Shown piece by piece: positions 36,733 to 45,138 of a stretch of 64,000 nt of DNA (positions are counted from its first letter, which is position 1; each line of letters begins with the position of its first letter). Both the position numbers and the translations under genes were made by a program. The notes beneath the pieces were generated by a model that was given only the letters and a program-made list of their open reading frames with translations, ran no database searches and was not told the origin of the DNA. Source of the stretch: JADYZU01 sp964540965 (lineage in GTDB: Bacteria; Pseudomonadota; Alphaproteobacteria; Rhodobacterales; Rhodobacteraceae); contig CAZIOT010000002.1 of NCBI GenBank assembly GCA_964540965.1, positions 124,001 to 188,000 on the forward strand. Direction: 5' to 3'.

Positions 36733-37524
36733 ATGACTTCAGCCAATGTGCTGGCCGAGCTTGCCGGGATGATCGCCGGCGGCGGAATCGAGGTGGTGGA
36801 CCTGACCGGCGTCCTTGGCCCGGAAACCCCGCTGCTGAAACTGCCGCCGGAACTTGCCCGCGACACGCCGCCGATCGAGATCCACCGGATCAGCGAATAT
36901 GACGGTGACGGGCCGTTCTGGGCGTGGAACTGGCTCAAGGTCGGCGAACATTCCGGCACCCATTTCGATGCGCCGCACCACTGGATCACCGGCAAGGATT
37001 ATTCGGACGGCTACACCGACACCCTGGACGTGCAACGGCTGATCGCGCCGGTCAACGTGCTGGATTTCAGCGCCGAATGCGCCGCGAACGCCGATTTCCT
37101 GCTGACCATCGACCATGTGAAGGCGTGGGAGGCGCAGCATGGTGCGATCAACGCCGGCGAATGGGTCGTGCTGCGGTCGGACTGGGACAAGCGCGGCCAT
37201 GACGAGGCGCTGTTCCTGAACGCGAACGAGACCGGGCCGCACACGCCGGGGCCGACCGCCGAGGTGATCCAGTATCTGGTGGGCAAGGGTATCGTCGGCT
37301 GGGGCAGCCAGTGCATCGGCACCGATGCCGGCCTTGCCGGAGGCATGACCCCGCCTTTCCCGGCACACAACCTGCTGCATGCCAACAACCGCTTCGGGCT
37401 GGCGTCGCTCGCGAACCTCGACAAGCTGCCGGCCAAGGGCGCGATCCTGATCGCGGCCCCGCTCAAGATCAAGAACGGCACCGGGTCGCCGATCCGGGCG
37501 CTGGCCCTGGTTCCGCGGGGCTAG
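36733..37524 (+). CDS. Isatin hydrolase (cyclase family)
   Basis: 263-residue metal-dependent hydrolase of the cyclase/kynurenine-formamidase family. The metal-binding motif HSGTHFDAPHHW (about residues 76-87) is intact. The surrounding sequence (EIHRISEYDGDGPF, GKDYSDGYTDTLDVQRL, GWGSQCIGTDAG, PPFPAHNLLH) agrees closely with my memory of the manganese-dependent isatin hydrolase of Labrenzia. That enzyme opens isatin to isatinate (2-aminophenylglyoxylate). It is cytoplasmic, with no signal peptide. GGGAG lies 6-7 bases before the ATG. It is first in an operon with a CrtI-like flavoprotein, a MarR regulator and an IorAB-type oxidoreductase. Confidence 0.9.
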   Translation: MTSANVLAELAGMIAGGGIEVVDLTGVLGPETPLLKLPPELARDTPPIEIHRISEYDGDGPFWAWNWLKVGEHSGTHFDAPHHWITGKDYSDGYTDTLDVQRLIAPVNVLDFSAECAANADFLLTIDHVKAWEAQHGAINAGEWVVLRSDWDKRGHDEALFLNANETGPHTPGPTAEVIQYLVGKGIVGWGSQCIGTDAGLAGGMTPPFPAHNLLHANNRFGLASLANLDKLPAKGAILIAAPLKIKNGTGSPIRALALVPRG

Positions 37525-37528
37525 GGGC

Positions 37529-39088
37529 ATGGCTGCCGTCGATCACGTCATCATCGGCTCGGGCATCAACGGGCTGGTCGCGGCCAGCCTCTTGTCGCTC
37601 AAGGGCCGGCGGGTGCTGGTGCTCGAGCGCGAGGCGGTCGCGGGCGGTTGCCTGCGGACCGAAGAACTCGCGCCCGGTTTCGTTCATGATGTGATGGCGG
37701 CGACCTTTGTCCTGTTCATGACCAGCGCCGCCGGGGCGGCCCTTGGCCCGCATCTTGCCCGGCACGGATTCGACTATTGCCACACGCCGCAGCCGACCGC
37801 GGTGCTGCGCCCGGATGGCGAGGCTTTGGTTCTCAGCATGGATCGGGCGGCGAATGTTGCGGCGTTGAACGCGCTGGCCGCCGGCGACGGAGACCGTTTT
37901 GCCGAGGCGGTCGACCGGCTGGCAGCCGACGCGCCGTTCCTGTTCGCGATCCTCGGGTCGCCGCTGTGGTCGTGGAAAACGGCACGGCTGATGGCCGGGC
38001 AGGTGCGCAAGCGCGGGCTGCGCGGCCTTGCCGGCTGGTTCGGCCAGCAGCTTGATCCGATGCGGGGCTGGCTTGACAGCACATTCGACAGTGACACCGC
38101 CAAGGCGCTGTTCGCGCCCTGGGCGCTGCATTGCGGGCTGACGGTGGGTGACGCCTATTCGGGCGCCATGGGCCGGGTCATCGCCTTCGCGCTCGAGGCT
38201 GCGGGGGCGCCCGTCGCCAAGGGCGGGGCCGCGCAGGCGGCGCGGGCCTTTGTCAGCCTGATCGAGGAAAAGGGCGGCAGCGTCCGCACCGGCGCCGATG
38301 TCGATCGGATCACGGTCCGCGACGGCCGCGTTACCGGCGTGCGGCTGGCGGGGGGCGAGGAGATCGCCTGCCCCTCTGTCCTCGCCTCGGTCGCGCCGGG
38401 GCAACTTTATGACCGGCTGCTGGATGGCGTGACCCTGCCGCAGGATCGCGCGGCGGCACGGAAATTCCGCCACGGTCGCGGCGATTTCCAGCTGCATTTC
38501 GCGCTGGACGGGGTGCCGGAATGGACCACGCCCGGCCTTGACCAGGTCGCGCTGATCCATCTGAGCGACGGGGTGGATGCCGTCTCAAAATCCTCGAACG
38601 AGGCCGAGCGCGGGCTGCTGCCGGTAACCCCCACCATCTGTGTCGGCCAGCCCAGCCGCCTTGACCCCAGCCGCGCGCCCGAGGGCAAGGCGGTTTTGTG
38701 GCTGCAAATCCCCGACGCGCCGCGGGTCATCAAGGGGGATGCCGCCGGCCAGATCGCCGGGCACGACTGGGATGCGGTGAAAGAGGGCTTTGCCGACCGG
38801 ATTCAGTCCATCCTTGCCCGCCACATCAAGGATTTCGACCGGCTGGTCCTGACGCGCAAGGCCTATTCCCCGAAAGACCTTGAACGAATGAACGTCAACC
38901 TTGTCGGCGGCGATCCCTATGGCGGTTCCTGCACGGTCGACCAGTTCTTCATCTGGCGGCCCTTTGCCCATTCGACCAATGGCGACAGCGCGATCCGCGG
39001 GCTGATCCATATCGGCGCCTCGACCCATCCCGGGCCGGGCCTTGGTGGCGGCTCGGGGTTCAACGCCGCGAAAAGGCTGGGCGCATGA
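37529..39088 (+). CDS. CrtI-like FAD oxidoreductase (copy 2)
   Basis: 519-residue paralogue of the flavoprotein at 35004-36572. FAD motif GSGINGLVAASLLSLKGRRV, then GGCLRTEELAPGFVHDVMAA. The C-terminal motif is GASTHPGPGLGGGSG. It lies 4 bases after isatin hydrolase. The two copies are clearly diverged, so they may form a heterodimer or act on successive substrates (inference). The conserved neighbourhood points to indole-derivative oxidation, not carotenoids. Confidence 0.87.
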   Translation: MAAVDHVIIGSGINGLVAASLLSLKGRRVLVLEREAVAGGCLRTEELAPGFVHDVMAATFVLFMTSAAGAALGPHLARHGFDYCHTPQPTAVLRPDGEALVLSMDRAANVAALNALAAGDGDRFAEAVDRLAADAPFLFAILGSPLWSWKTARLMAGQVRKRGLRGLAGWFGQQLDPMRGWLDSTFDSDTAKALFAPWALHCGLTVGDAYSGAMGRVIAFALEAAGAPVAKGGAAQAARAFVSLIEEKGGSVRTGADVDRITVRDGRVTGVRLAGGEEIACPSVLASVAPGQLYDRLLDGVTLPQDRAAARKFRHGRGDFQLHFALDGVPEWTTPGLDQVALIHLSDGVDAVSKSSNEAERGLLPVTPTICVGQPSRLDPSRAPEGKAVLWLQIPDAPRVIKGDAAGQIAGHDWDAVKEGFADRIQSILARHIKDFDRLVLTRKAYSPKDLERMNVNLVGGDPYGGSCTVDQFFIWRPFAHSTNGDSAIRGLIHIGASTHPGPGLGGGSGFNAAKRLGA

Positions 39089-39098
39089 GGGGGATGGC

Positions 39099-39572
39099 AT
39101 GAACGACGAAACCCCCACCCCGCCGCCGAAACTGGGCGAGATCGGGCTGACGAACTACGTCCCCTATCTGATGAACCGGATCATGGGCCGCTACAACGCC
39201 GCGCTGCGGACGGAAATGGCCGGGCTGGGCCTGACCACCGCCAAGATGCGGGCGCTGGCCGTGCTTTCGGTGATCGAGGGGCCGACGATCCGCGAATTGG
39301 CCGTCTATACGGTGACCGAACAATCCACCCTTTCCCGCGCGCTGGACCAGTTGCAGGCCGAGGATCTGATCCGGCGCGAGGCCGATGCCAGCGACAGCCG
39401 CGCGGTGCGGGTCTTTGCCACCGACGCCGGCCGCGCCGCGTTCGACCGACTCTGGCCGCATATGGCGCTGGCGCAGGACCGCATGTTCCGCGGCATCCCC
39501 GAGGACGAGCGGCGGGCCTTTACCGGCACGCTGCAGAAAATGCTCGCCAATATTCGCAAGCACGAGATCTGA
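39099..39572 (+). CDS. MarR-family regulator of the isatin/indole operon
   Basis: 157-residue winged-helix regulator. The DNA-binding core is TIRELAVYTVTEQSTLSRALDQLQAEDLI with wing RREADASDSRAVRVFAT. MarR proteins often sense the aromatic acid whose breakdown they control. The gene sits between the second CrtI-like gene and the IorA-type gene (one base before the latter), so it likely autoregulates this operon. The ATG at 39099 is the first in frame after the upstream stop. GATG-rich leader, no strong ribosome site. Confidence 0.92.
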   Translation: MNDETPTPPPKLGEIGLTNYVPYLMNRIMGRYNAALRTEMAGLGLTTAKMRALAVLSVIEGPTIRELAVYTVTEQSTLSRALDQLQAEDLIRREADASDSRAVRVFATDAGRAAFDRLWPHMALAQDRMFRGIPEDERRAFTGTLQKMLANIRKHEI

Positions 39573-39573
39573 C

Positions 39574-41715
39574 ATGGCAGAACGCAGCTTCAAGGCCGAG
39601 GTCGAACACCTGCGCAAGGGCGCGGGCGAGACCTTTACCGGCGAAGGCATCCTTGCGCTGACCAAGGCGCTTCTGGAAAACGGCGTGGGTTACGTCGGCG
39701 GCTATCAGGGCGCGCCGATCAGCCACATGATGGATGTGCTGGCCGATGCCGAAGAGCTGATGGCCGAACTTGGCGTGCGCTTCGAATCGAACGCCAACGA
39801 GGCGGCGGCGGCGGCGATGCTGGCGGCCTCGGTCCACTATCCGATCCGCGGGGCTGTGACGTTCAAGGGGCCGGTGGGCGTCAATGTCGCGTCCGACGCG
39901 CTGGCGAACCTGACCGATTCCGGGGTGAACGGCGGCGCGCTGGTCATCGTGGGCGAGGATTACGGCGAAGGTTCCAGCATCATGCAGGAACGCAGCCACG
40001 CCTTCGCGATGAAGTCGCAGATGTGGCTCCTGGATCCGCGCCCCAGCCTGCCCGCCATGGTCAAGGCGGTGGGCGACGGGTTCGAGATGTCCGAGGCGAC
40101 GAACACGCCGGTGATGATGATCGTGCGCATCCGGTCGTGCCATGTCACCGGCAGTTTCGAATGCCGCGACAACCGGCCGCCGCCCCTGACGGTGCGGGAC
40201 GCCCTGTCGGCCCCGCAGACCGATTTCACCCGGGTCGTGCTGCCGCCCTACACATATCTGCACGAACAGGACAAGGTGAAGAACCGCTGGCCTGCGGCCG
40301 AAAAGTTCATCCGCGACAATGGGTTGAACGAATTCTTCGGCCCCGCCGCGGGCGATGTCGGCCTGATCGTGCAGGGCGGCATGTATAACGGCGTCATCCG
40401 CGCGCTGCAGCGGCTGGGGCTGGCCGATCTATACGGCAATACCGATCTGCCGATCTATTGCCTGAACGTCGCCTATCCGCTGGTGGCGTCCGAGTTCCTC
40501 GAATTCTGCGCCGGCAAAAGCCATGTTCTGGTGGTCGAGGAAGGCCATCCCGAATTCATCGAACAGCAGCTTTCGACCTATCTTTACCGCGCCGGATCGA
40601 CCGTCCGCCTGCATGGCAAGGACATCTTCCCGATGGGCGGGGAATACACGGGGCAGGTGATGCTCGATTCGATCACCGCGTTTCTCAAGGCCGCTGCCCC
40701 CGACATGCTGCCCGCCGCCGCGCTGGCACCGAATGTGGAAAAGCCCGCCCTGCCCGACCTGAGCAAGGTCGTCCCCATCCGCCCGCCCGGGTTCTGCACC
40801 GGCTGCCCGGAACGCCCGATCTTTGCCGCGCTCAAGATGGTCCAGCAGGATCTGGGCAAGCACCAGATCACCGCCGACATCGGCTGCCACCTGTTCGGAT
40901 CGATGCCGCCGTTCTATGTCGGCGGCGCGACCATGGGCTATGGCCTTGGCCCCGCTGCCAACGGCGCCTTTGACGGCGGGGGCGAGCGGCGGCCGATTTC
41001 CATCATCGGTGACGGCGGGTTCTGGCACAACGGGCTGTCCTCATCCATCGGCAACATGGTGTTCAACAAGTCCGACGGGCTGGTGGTGGTGGTGGACAAT
41101 TATTATTCCGCCGCGACCGGCGGGCAGGACATCATGTCCTCCCGCGCCGCCAACGACACCAAGGCGACGAACCATCCCATCGCCGATGCGGTCAAGGGCG
41201 TGGGGGTCGGCTGGGTGCGCCAGATCGACCGCACCTATGACGTGCCGAAACTGCGCGCGACCCTGACCGAGGCCCTGACCACGCCCGAAAAGGGGCCCAA
41301 GGTCATCGTCGCCTCGTCCGAATGCATGTTGAACAAGCAGCGGCGCGAGCGGCCGCTGCGGGCCAGGGCGATCAAGGAGGGCCGTCGCGTCGAGGCGCCG
41401 CGTTTCGGCGTCGATGAGGCGGTCTGCACGGGCGATCACGCCTGCATGCGCCTATCGGGCTGCCCGTCGCTGGGGCTGCACCATACCGGCGACCCCTTGC
41501 GCGACGATCCGGTCGCGCGCATCGACCAGACCTGCGTCGGCTGCGGCAATTGCGGCGAGGTGGCCGATGCGGCCGTGCTGTGCCCCAGCTTCTATCGCGC
41601 CGATGTGGTCCACAATCCCGGCGGGTTCGAACGGTGGTGGTCGGGCACGCGCGCGCGCGTCATCGACTGGCTTGCCCGCCGCCGCGCCGCCCGCCGGCTG
41701 GAGTTCGCGGCATGA
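39574..41715 (+). CDS. iorA: Indolepyruvate:ferredoxin oxidoreductase-type alpha subunit
   Basis: 713-residue thiamine-diphosphate enzyme of the 2-oxoacid:ferredoxin oxidoreductase family. Domain order: pyrimidine-binding (residues about 20-200, GYVGGYQGAPISHMMDVLA), PFOR-II-like (about 240-380), TPP-binding with GDGGFWHNGLSSSIGN, and a C-terminal ferredoxin segment with CVGCGNCGEV...CP plus a degenerate first set (C-X5-C-X5-CP). It oxidatively decarboxylates an aryl 2-oxoacid with CoA. Next to isatin hydrolase, its likely substrate is isatinate (2-aminophenylglyoxylate) giving 2-aminobenzoyl-CoA (inference); arylpyruvate is the alternative. It overlaps the beta-subunit gene as ATGA. Confidence 0.88.
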   Translation: MAERSFKAEVEHLRKGAGETFTGEGILALTKALLENGVGYVGGYQGAPISHMMDVLADAEELMAELGVRFESNANEAAAAAMLAASVHYPIRGAVTFKGPVGVNVASDALANLTDSGVNGGALVIVGEDYGEGSSIMQERSHAFAMKSQMWLLDPRPSLPAMVKAVGDGFEMSEATNTPVMMIVRIRSCHVTGSFECRDNRPPPLTVRDALSAPQTDFTRVVLPPYTYLHEQDKVKNRWPAAEKFIRDNGLNEFFGPAAGDVGLIVQGGMYNGVIRALQRLGLADLYGNTDLPIYCLNVAYPLVASEFLEFCAGKSHVLVVEEGHPEFIEQQLSTYLYRAGSTVRLHGKDIFPMGGEYTGQVMLDSITAFLKAAAPDMLPAAALAPNVEKPALPDLSKVVPIRPPGFCTGCPERPIFAALKMVQQDLGKHQITADIGCHLFGSMPPFYVGGATMGYGLGPAANGAFDGGGERRPISIIGDGGFWHNGLSSSIGNMVFNKSDGLVVVVDNYYSAATGGQDIMSSRAANDTKATNHPIADAVKGVGVGWVRQIDRTYDVPKLRATLTEALTTPEKGPKVIVASSECMLNKQRRERPLRARAIKEGRRVEAPRFGVDEAVCTGDHACMRLSGCPSLGLHHTGDPLRDDPVARIDQTCVGCGNCGEVADAAVLCPSFYRADVVHNPGGFERWWSGTRARVIDWLARRRAARRLEFAA

Positions 41716-43259
41716 CCGTCCATGAGGTTCTTTCCCCCCGCCGTGCGGATGAAAAGCTGGACCAGATCATAAAGCTGGCCATCTACGCGGTCGGCGGCCA
41801 GGGCGGCGGCGTGCTGACCGGCTGGATCGAGGATCTGGCCCGGTCGCAGGGCTATGCCGCGCAGGCGACCAGCGTTGCCGGCGTCAGCCAGCGCACCGGG
41901 GCGACGATCTATTATGTCGAGATGGCCCCGGCGGCCGGGGGAACCCCGGTCTTCTCGCTTATGCCTGCGGCGGGCGATGTGGATGTGATGATCGCCGCCG
42001 AATGGATGGAGGCCGGCCGCGCGATCATGCGCGGTTTCGTCACGCCGGACCGGACCACGCTGATCGCCTCGACCCACCGCAACCTTGCGGTCAGCGAAAA
42101 GATGGTGCCGGGCGACGGCACCGCCGACCCCGAGGCCGTGCGCGAGGCCGCGGTGCAGACCGCGAAACGGCTGGTCGCAGCCGATTTCGAGGCGGCAGCA
42201 GTCAAGGCGGGGTCGGTGATCTCGGCCACGCTGTTCGGGGCCATCGCAGCGTCTGGCGCGCTGCCGTTCCCGCGCGAATCCTATGAGGCGACGATCCGCG
42301 ATTCGGGCGGCAGGGGCACCGAAGCCTCCTTGCGCGCCTTTGCGGCGGGTTACAACGCGGCGCTGTCGGGGGACATCGGTCGCAACGAACCGGTGCCAGT
42401 GCCGGCTGCGGTGAAGGGCACCGCCAGCGGCCCGGCGCGGCTGATGGCGGAATGGGGCCGGCTGTCGGCGCGCGCTGCCGCCTTGCCGGGGCCAGTGGCC
42501 GAGATGGCGGCGCTGGGCCTGCGCAAGGTCGTGGAGTTTCAGGATTTGCGCTATGGCGCCGAATATCTGGACCGGCTTGACGGGGTGGTCGCCCGCGACC
42601 GCGCGCCGTTCGATCTGTCGCGCGAAGGTGCGAAATACATCGCCAATGCGATGACCTATGACGATGTGATCCGCGTCGCCGACCTCAAGACCCGCGGCCA
42701 ACGCTTTGCCCGAATCCGCGGCGAAATGGGCGCGAAGGACGGGCAGGTGATGGCCCTGACCGAATTCATGCACCCCCGCGCTGAGGAAATCGCCGGGATG
42801 CTTCCGCGCCGCTGGGGTGCGCGGGTCGAGGCCAGCCCAAGGTGGATGGGGCGGCTGAACCGGCTGTTCAACAAGGGGCGGCGGATCAGGACCGATTCGC
42901 TTGCCGGCTATGTCACCCTCTACCTGCTTGGCGGGATGAAGGGCTGGCGGCGGCGGACCCTGCGGCACGCGCAGGAGATGGCCCATCTGGAGAGCTGGCT
43001 GACGGCCGTGATGGCCGAGGTTGACCGTGACTATCCGCTTGCGGTGGAAATCGTGAAATGCCGCCGCCTCATCAAGGGGTATTCCGATACCCACGCCCGC
43101 GGCCTGTCGAAATTCGACCGGGTGATGGACGGGATCGCGCTGGTCCGGGGCCGCGCCGATGCCGCCGACTGGGCCCGCCGCCTGCGCGAAGCGGCGCTCA
43201 AGGACGAAGCGGGCGAGGCGCTGGACGGCGCGATCCTGACGATCCGCAGTTTCGTGTAA
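41712..43259 (+). CDS. iorB: Indolepyruvate:ferredoxin oxidoreductase-type beta subunit (extended)
   Basis: 515-residue partner of the alpha subunit. Residues about 20-215 are the classical PFOR gamma/IorB domain (IYAVGGQGGGVLTGWIED, SVAGVSQRTGATIYYVEM). The remaining 300 residues are an extra helical domain (LRKVVEFQDLRYGAEYLDRLD onward) found in aerobic-type bacterial IorB proteins and absent from the roughly 200-residue archaeal subunits. It completes the 2-oxoacid oxidoreductase; electrons would go to a ferredoxin. A strong hairpin follows. Confidence 0.88.
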   Translation: MTVHEVLSPRRADEKLDQIIKLAIYAVGGQGGGVLTGWIEDLARSQGYAAQATSVAGVSQRTGATIYYVEMAPAAGGTPVFSLMPAAGDVDVMIAAEWMEAGRAIMRGFVTPDRTTLIASTHRNLAVSEKMVPGDGTADPEAVREAAVQTAKRLVAADFEAAAVKAGSVISATLFGAIAASGALPFPRESYEATIRDSGGRGTEASLRAFAAGYNAALSGDIGRNEPVPVPAAVKGTASGPARLMAEWGRLSARAAALPGPVAEMAALGLRKVVEFQDLRYGAEYLDRLDGVVARDRAPFDLSREGAKYIANAMTYDDVIRVADLKTRGQRFARIRGEMGAKDGQVMALTEFMHPRAEEIAGMLPRRWGARVEASPRWMGRLNRLFNKGRRIRTDSLAGYVTLYLLGGMKGWRRRTLRHAQEMAHLESWLTAVMAEVDRDYPLAVEIVKCRRLIKGYSDTHARGLSKFDRVMDGIALVRGRADAADWARRLREAALKDEAGEALDGAILTIRSFV

Positions 43260-43264
43260 GGCAA

Positions 43265-43291
43265 GACCCGGCGCAGGGGCTGTGCCGGGTC
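43265..43291. terminator. Hairpin between convergent genes
   Basis: Stem GACCCGGC / GCCGGGTC with an 11-base loop, starting 6 bases after the iorB stop and about 100 bases before the stop of the convergent flavin reductase gene. No T-tract; position suggests a terminator. Confidence 0.55.
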
Positions 43292-43388
43292 GCCAGGACG
43301 TGGCCGCAGGAATGCTGGACGGTGCGGCCGTGCGCTGGCGCCGGGGCGAACCCCGCCTTATGCAGCGACACGATTCCCGCCGCCGGCC

Positions 43389-43883
43389 CTACAGCGGCAA
43401 CAGCCGGTGGAACCTTGCTTGTTCATAGACCAGAGGCGCGCCGTCACCCATGCGGATGCCGCGGATCGCGCCGATGAACACCTGATGGCTGCCGGCGATG
43501 ACGGTTTCCGTCACGTCGCAGGAAATTCCCACAAGCGCGTCGGCCAGCAGCGGCATCCCGGCATCGTCGGAAAGCCAGGTGCCCTCGGAGAATTTCGCCT
43601 CGCCCGCCACCCCGCCGGCACCGGCAAAGCGCATCGCCAGCGGCGCTGCCGGATCGGGCAGCAGGTTGACGGCAAAGCGCCCGGTTTCGGCAATGGCGGC
43701 GCAGGTGCCGGTCCGCGTGTTGACGCAGACCAGCAGGCTGGGCGGATCGGCCGTCACCGAGCAGACGGCGGTCGCGGTGATGCCGCGGCGTTCAGCCCCG
43801 TGCAGGGCGGTGATGATCGTCACCGCCCCCGGAAACCGCGCCATTGCAGCGCGGAAACCGGCGATGTCCACGGGTGCGCCCAT
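43389..43883 (-). CDS. Flavin reductase (StyB/HpaC type)
   Basis: 164-residue flavin reductase-like FMN/FAD-binding protein (FPGAVTIITALHGAERRGITATAVCSVTADPPSLLVCVN). It supplies reduced FAD from NAD(P)H to a partner monooxygenase. Its start overlaps the stop of the StyA-like gene (TGATG), the usual arrangement of two-component styrene/indole monooxygenases. The frame upstream of 43883 belongs to the StyA gene's shadow. It is the last gene of the three-gene SDR-StyA-StyB transcript. Confidence 0.92.
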   Translation of the reverse strand: MGAPVDIAGFRAAMARFPGAVTIITALHGAERRGITATAVCSVTADPPSLLVCVNTRTGTCAAIAETGRFAVNLLPDPAAPLAMRFAGAGGVAGEAKFSEGTWLSDDAGMPLLADALVGISCDVTETVIAGSHQVFIGAIRGIRMGDGAPLVYEQARFHRLLPL

Positions 43884-45115
43884 CACGCCGCCCGCAATTC
43901 GCCCAGATAGGAGCCGGCCTCGACCGGGTCGGCGAACCACGGGAAGAAGTCGCGCGGGTCGTCGAAACCGTTGGCGATGCGATGCGCCAGCACCGGCAGC
44001 GCGCCGGCGGACCCCATGATTTCCAAAACGAAGGGCGGCGGCGGCATCAGCATCATGTTGGTCCAGCGCACCACCCATTGCGCATAGTCCCAATAGGCGT
44101 CGAAGGTGCCCTGCATCCAGGCCTCGTCAAACGCCCGGTCGCCGTGGTCAAGGATGCGGCGCAGATAGATCGCCGAGGCCTTGGAGGCGTTGTTCGATCC
44201 CTGTCCGGTGATCGGGTCGTTGAGGCAGACCGCATCGGCCAGGCCCAGCACCTTGCGCCCCGACGGCAGGGTCGCGACCGGATGGCGCACGGTCGGCGCA
44301 AAGCGACCGGCGAGGATGCCGTTGTCGTCGGTCAGTTCGATATTGCGGCAGCGTTCGGCCTCCCACGGCAGGAAGGTGTCCATGATCCACTTGGACTTGG
44401 CCAGATGCTCTTCGGGCGTTTTCACATCGCCCCAGCAATCCATCGGGCCGCCGGGGATGCCCTCCATCACCATGATCTCGCAGGGGCCGGTGGTGGTCAG
44501 CGACGGAAAGACGAAATATTCGCCGACGCCGGGGATCAGGTTGAAGCAGACCGCCGAATGTTCGGGCCGCGGCACCATGCCGGTGACATAGGTCAGGGCC
44601 AGCGCGCGCTGCGGCTTGTCAAAGGTCGACGTGGCAGCGTCGCGTTCGAACATCTTGCCGATCTCGCCCTTGCCCGAGGCGACAAGCACCAGATCGCTGT
44701 CGGCGGCATATTCCTCAAGCTCGGGGATGCCGGCGTCGGCGATGAGCAGTTCGCCGCCCAGCCGTTCGAATTCCTTGAGCCAGCGCGGGATCTTGACCCG
44801 CTGGTCGACGGCATAGGCGTTGCGGTCCAGCCGTCCCACCCAGTCGATCGCCTTGGCACCGCGGATTTCCGGATGCGGCACGGCAAAGGAAATCCCCTCG
44901 ACCGGCGGGCAGGTGTCCGACCAGAAGTCGATGCCGATATCGCGCTCGTTCTGAACTGCGGTGTGGAACATGCACTGGCTGGACAGGACGCGCCCCGCGG
45001 CGATCTCGTCCCCGGTGCGGTTCTGCACCACGCGCACCTTGTAGCCCTTTTTCAGCAGCCCGAGGCCGACCTGAATGCCGGACTGGCCGCCGCCGACGAT
45101 GGTGATGTTGCGCAT
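43883..45115 (-). CDS. StyA-like FAD monooxygenase (styrene/indole type)
   Basis: 410-residue group E flavoprotein monooxygenase. N-terminal Rossmann motif VGGGQSGIQVGLGLLKKGY, later GLADAVCLNDPITGQGSNNASKASAIYLRRI typical of StyA. With a StyB-type reductase such enzymes epoxidise styrene or oxidise indole to indigo precursors. Next to isatin hydrolase and an SDR, indole or an indole derivative is a likely substrate, similar to the indole-oxygenating Iif system of Acinetobacter (SDR, StyA-like, flavin reductase). It lies 23 bases after the SDR gene. Confidence 0.9.
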   Translation of the reverse strand: MRNITIVGGGQSGIQVGLGLLKKGYKVRVVQNRTGDEIAAGRVLSSQCMFHTAVQNERDIGIDFWSDTCPPVEGISFAVPHPEIRGAKAIDWVGRLDRNAYAVDQRVKIPRWLKEFERLGGELLIADAGIPELEEYAADSDLVLVASGKGEIGKMFERDAATSTFDKPQRALALTYVTGMVPRPEHSAVCFNLIPGVGEYFVFPSLTTTGPCEIMVMEGIPGGPMDCWGDVKTPEEHLAKSKWIMDTFLPWEAERCRNIELTDDNGILAGRFAPTVRHPVATLPSGRKVLGLADAVCLNDPITGQGSNNASKASAIYLRRILDHGDRAFDEAWMQGTFDAYWDYAQWVVRWTNMMLMPPPPFVLEIMGSAGALPVLAHRIANGFDDPRDFFPWFADPVEAGSYLGELRAA

Positions 45116-45138
45116 TGTGGTTTCCCTGTTGTCTATTG

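Noticed and set aside
35004..39088. Carotenoid biosynthesis from the two CrtI-like proteins
   Set aside because: No phytoene synthase, GGPP synthase or other carotenoid gene in the window; the setting is aromatic catabolism.
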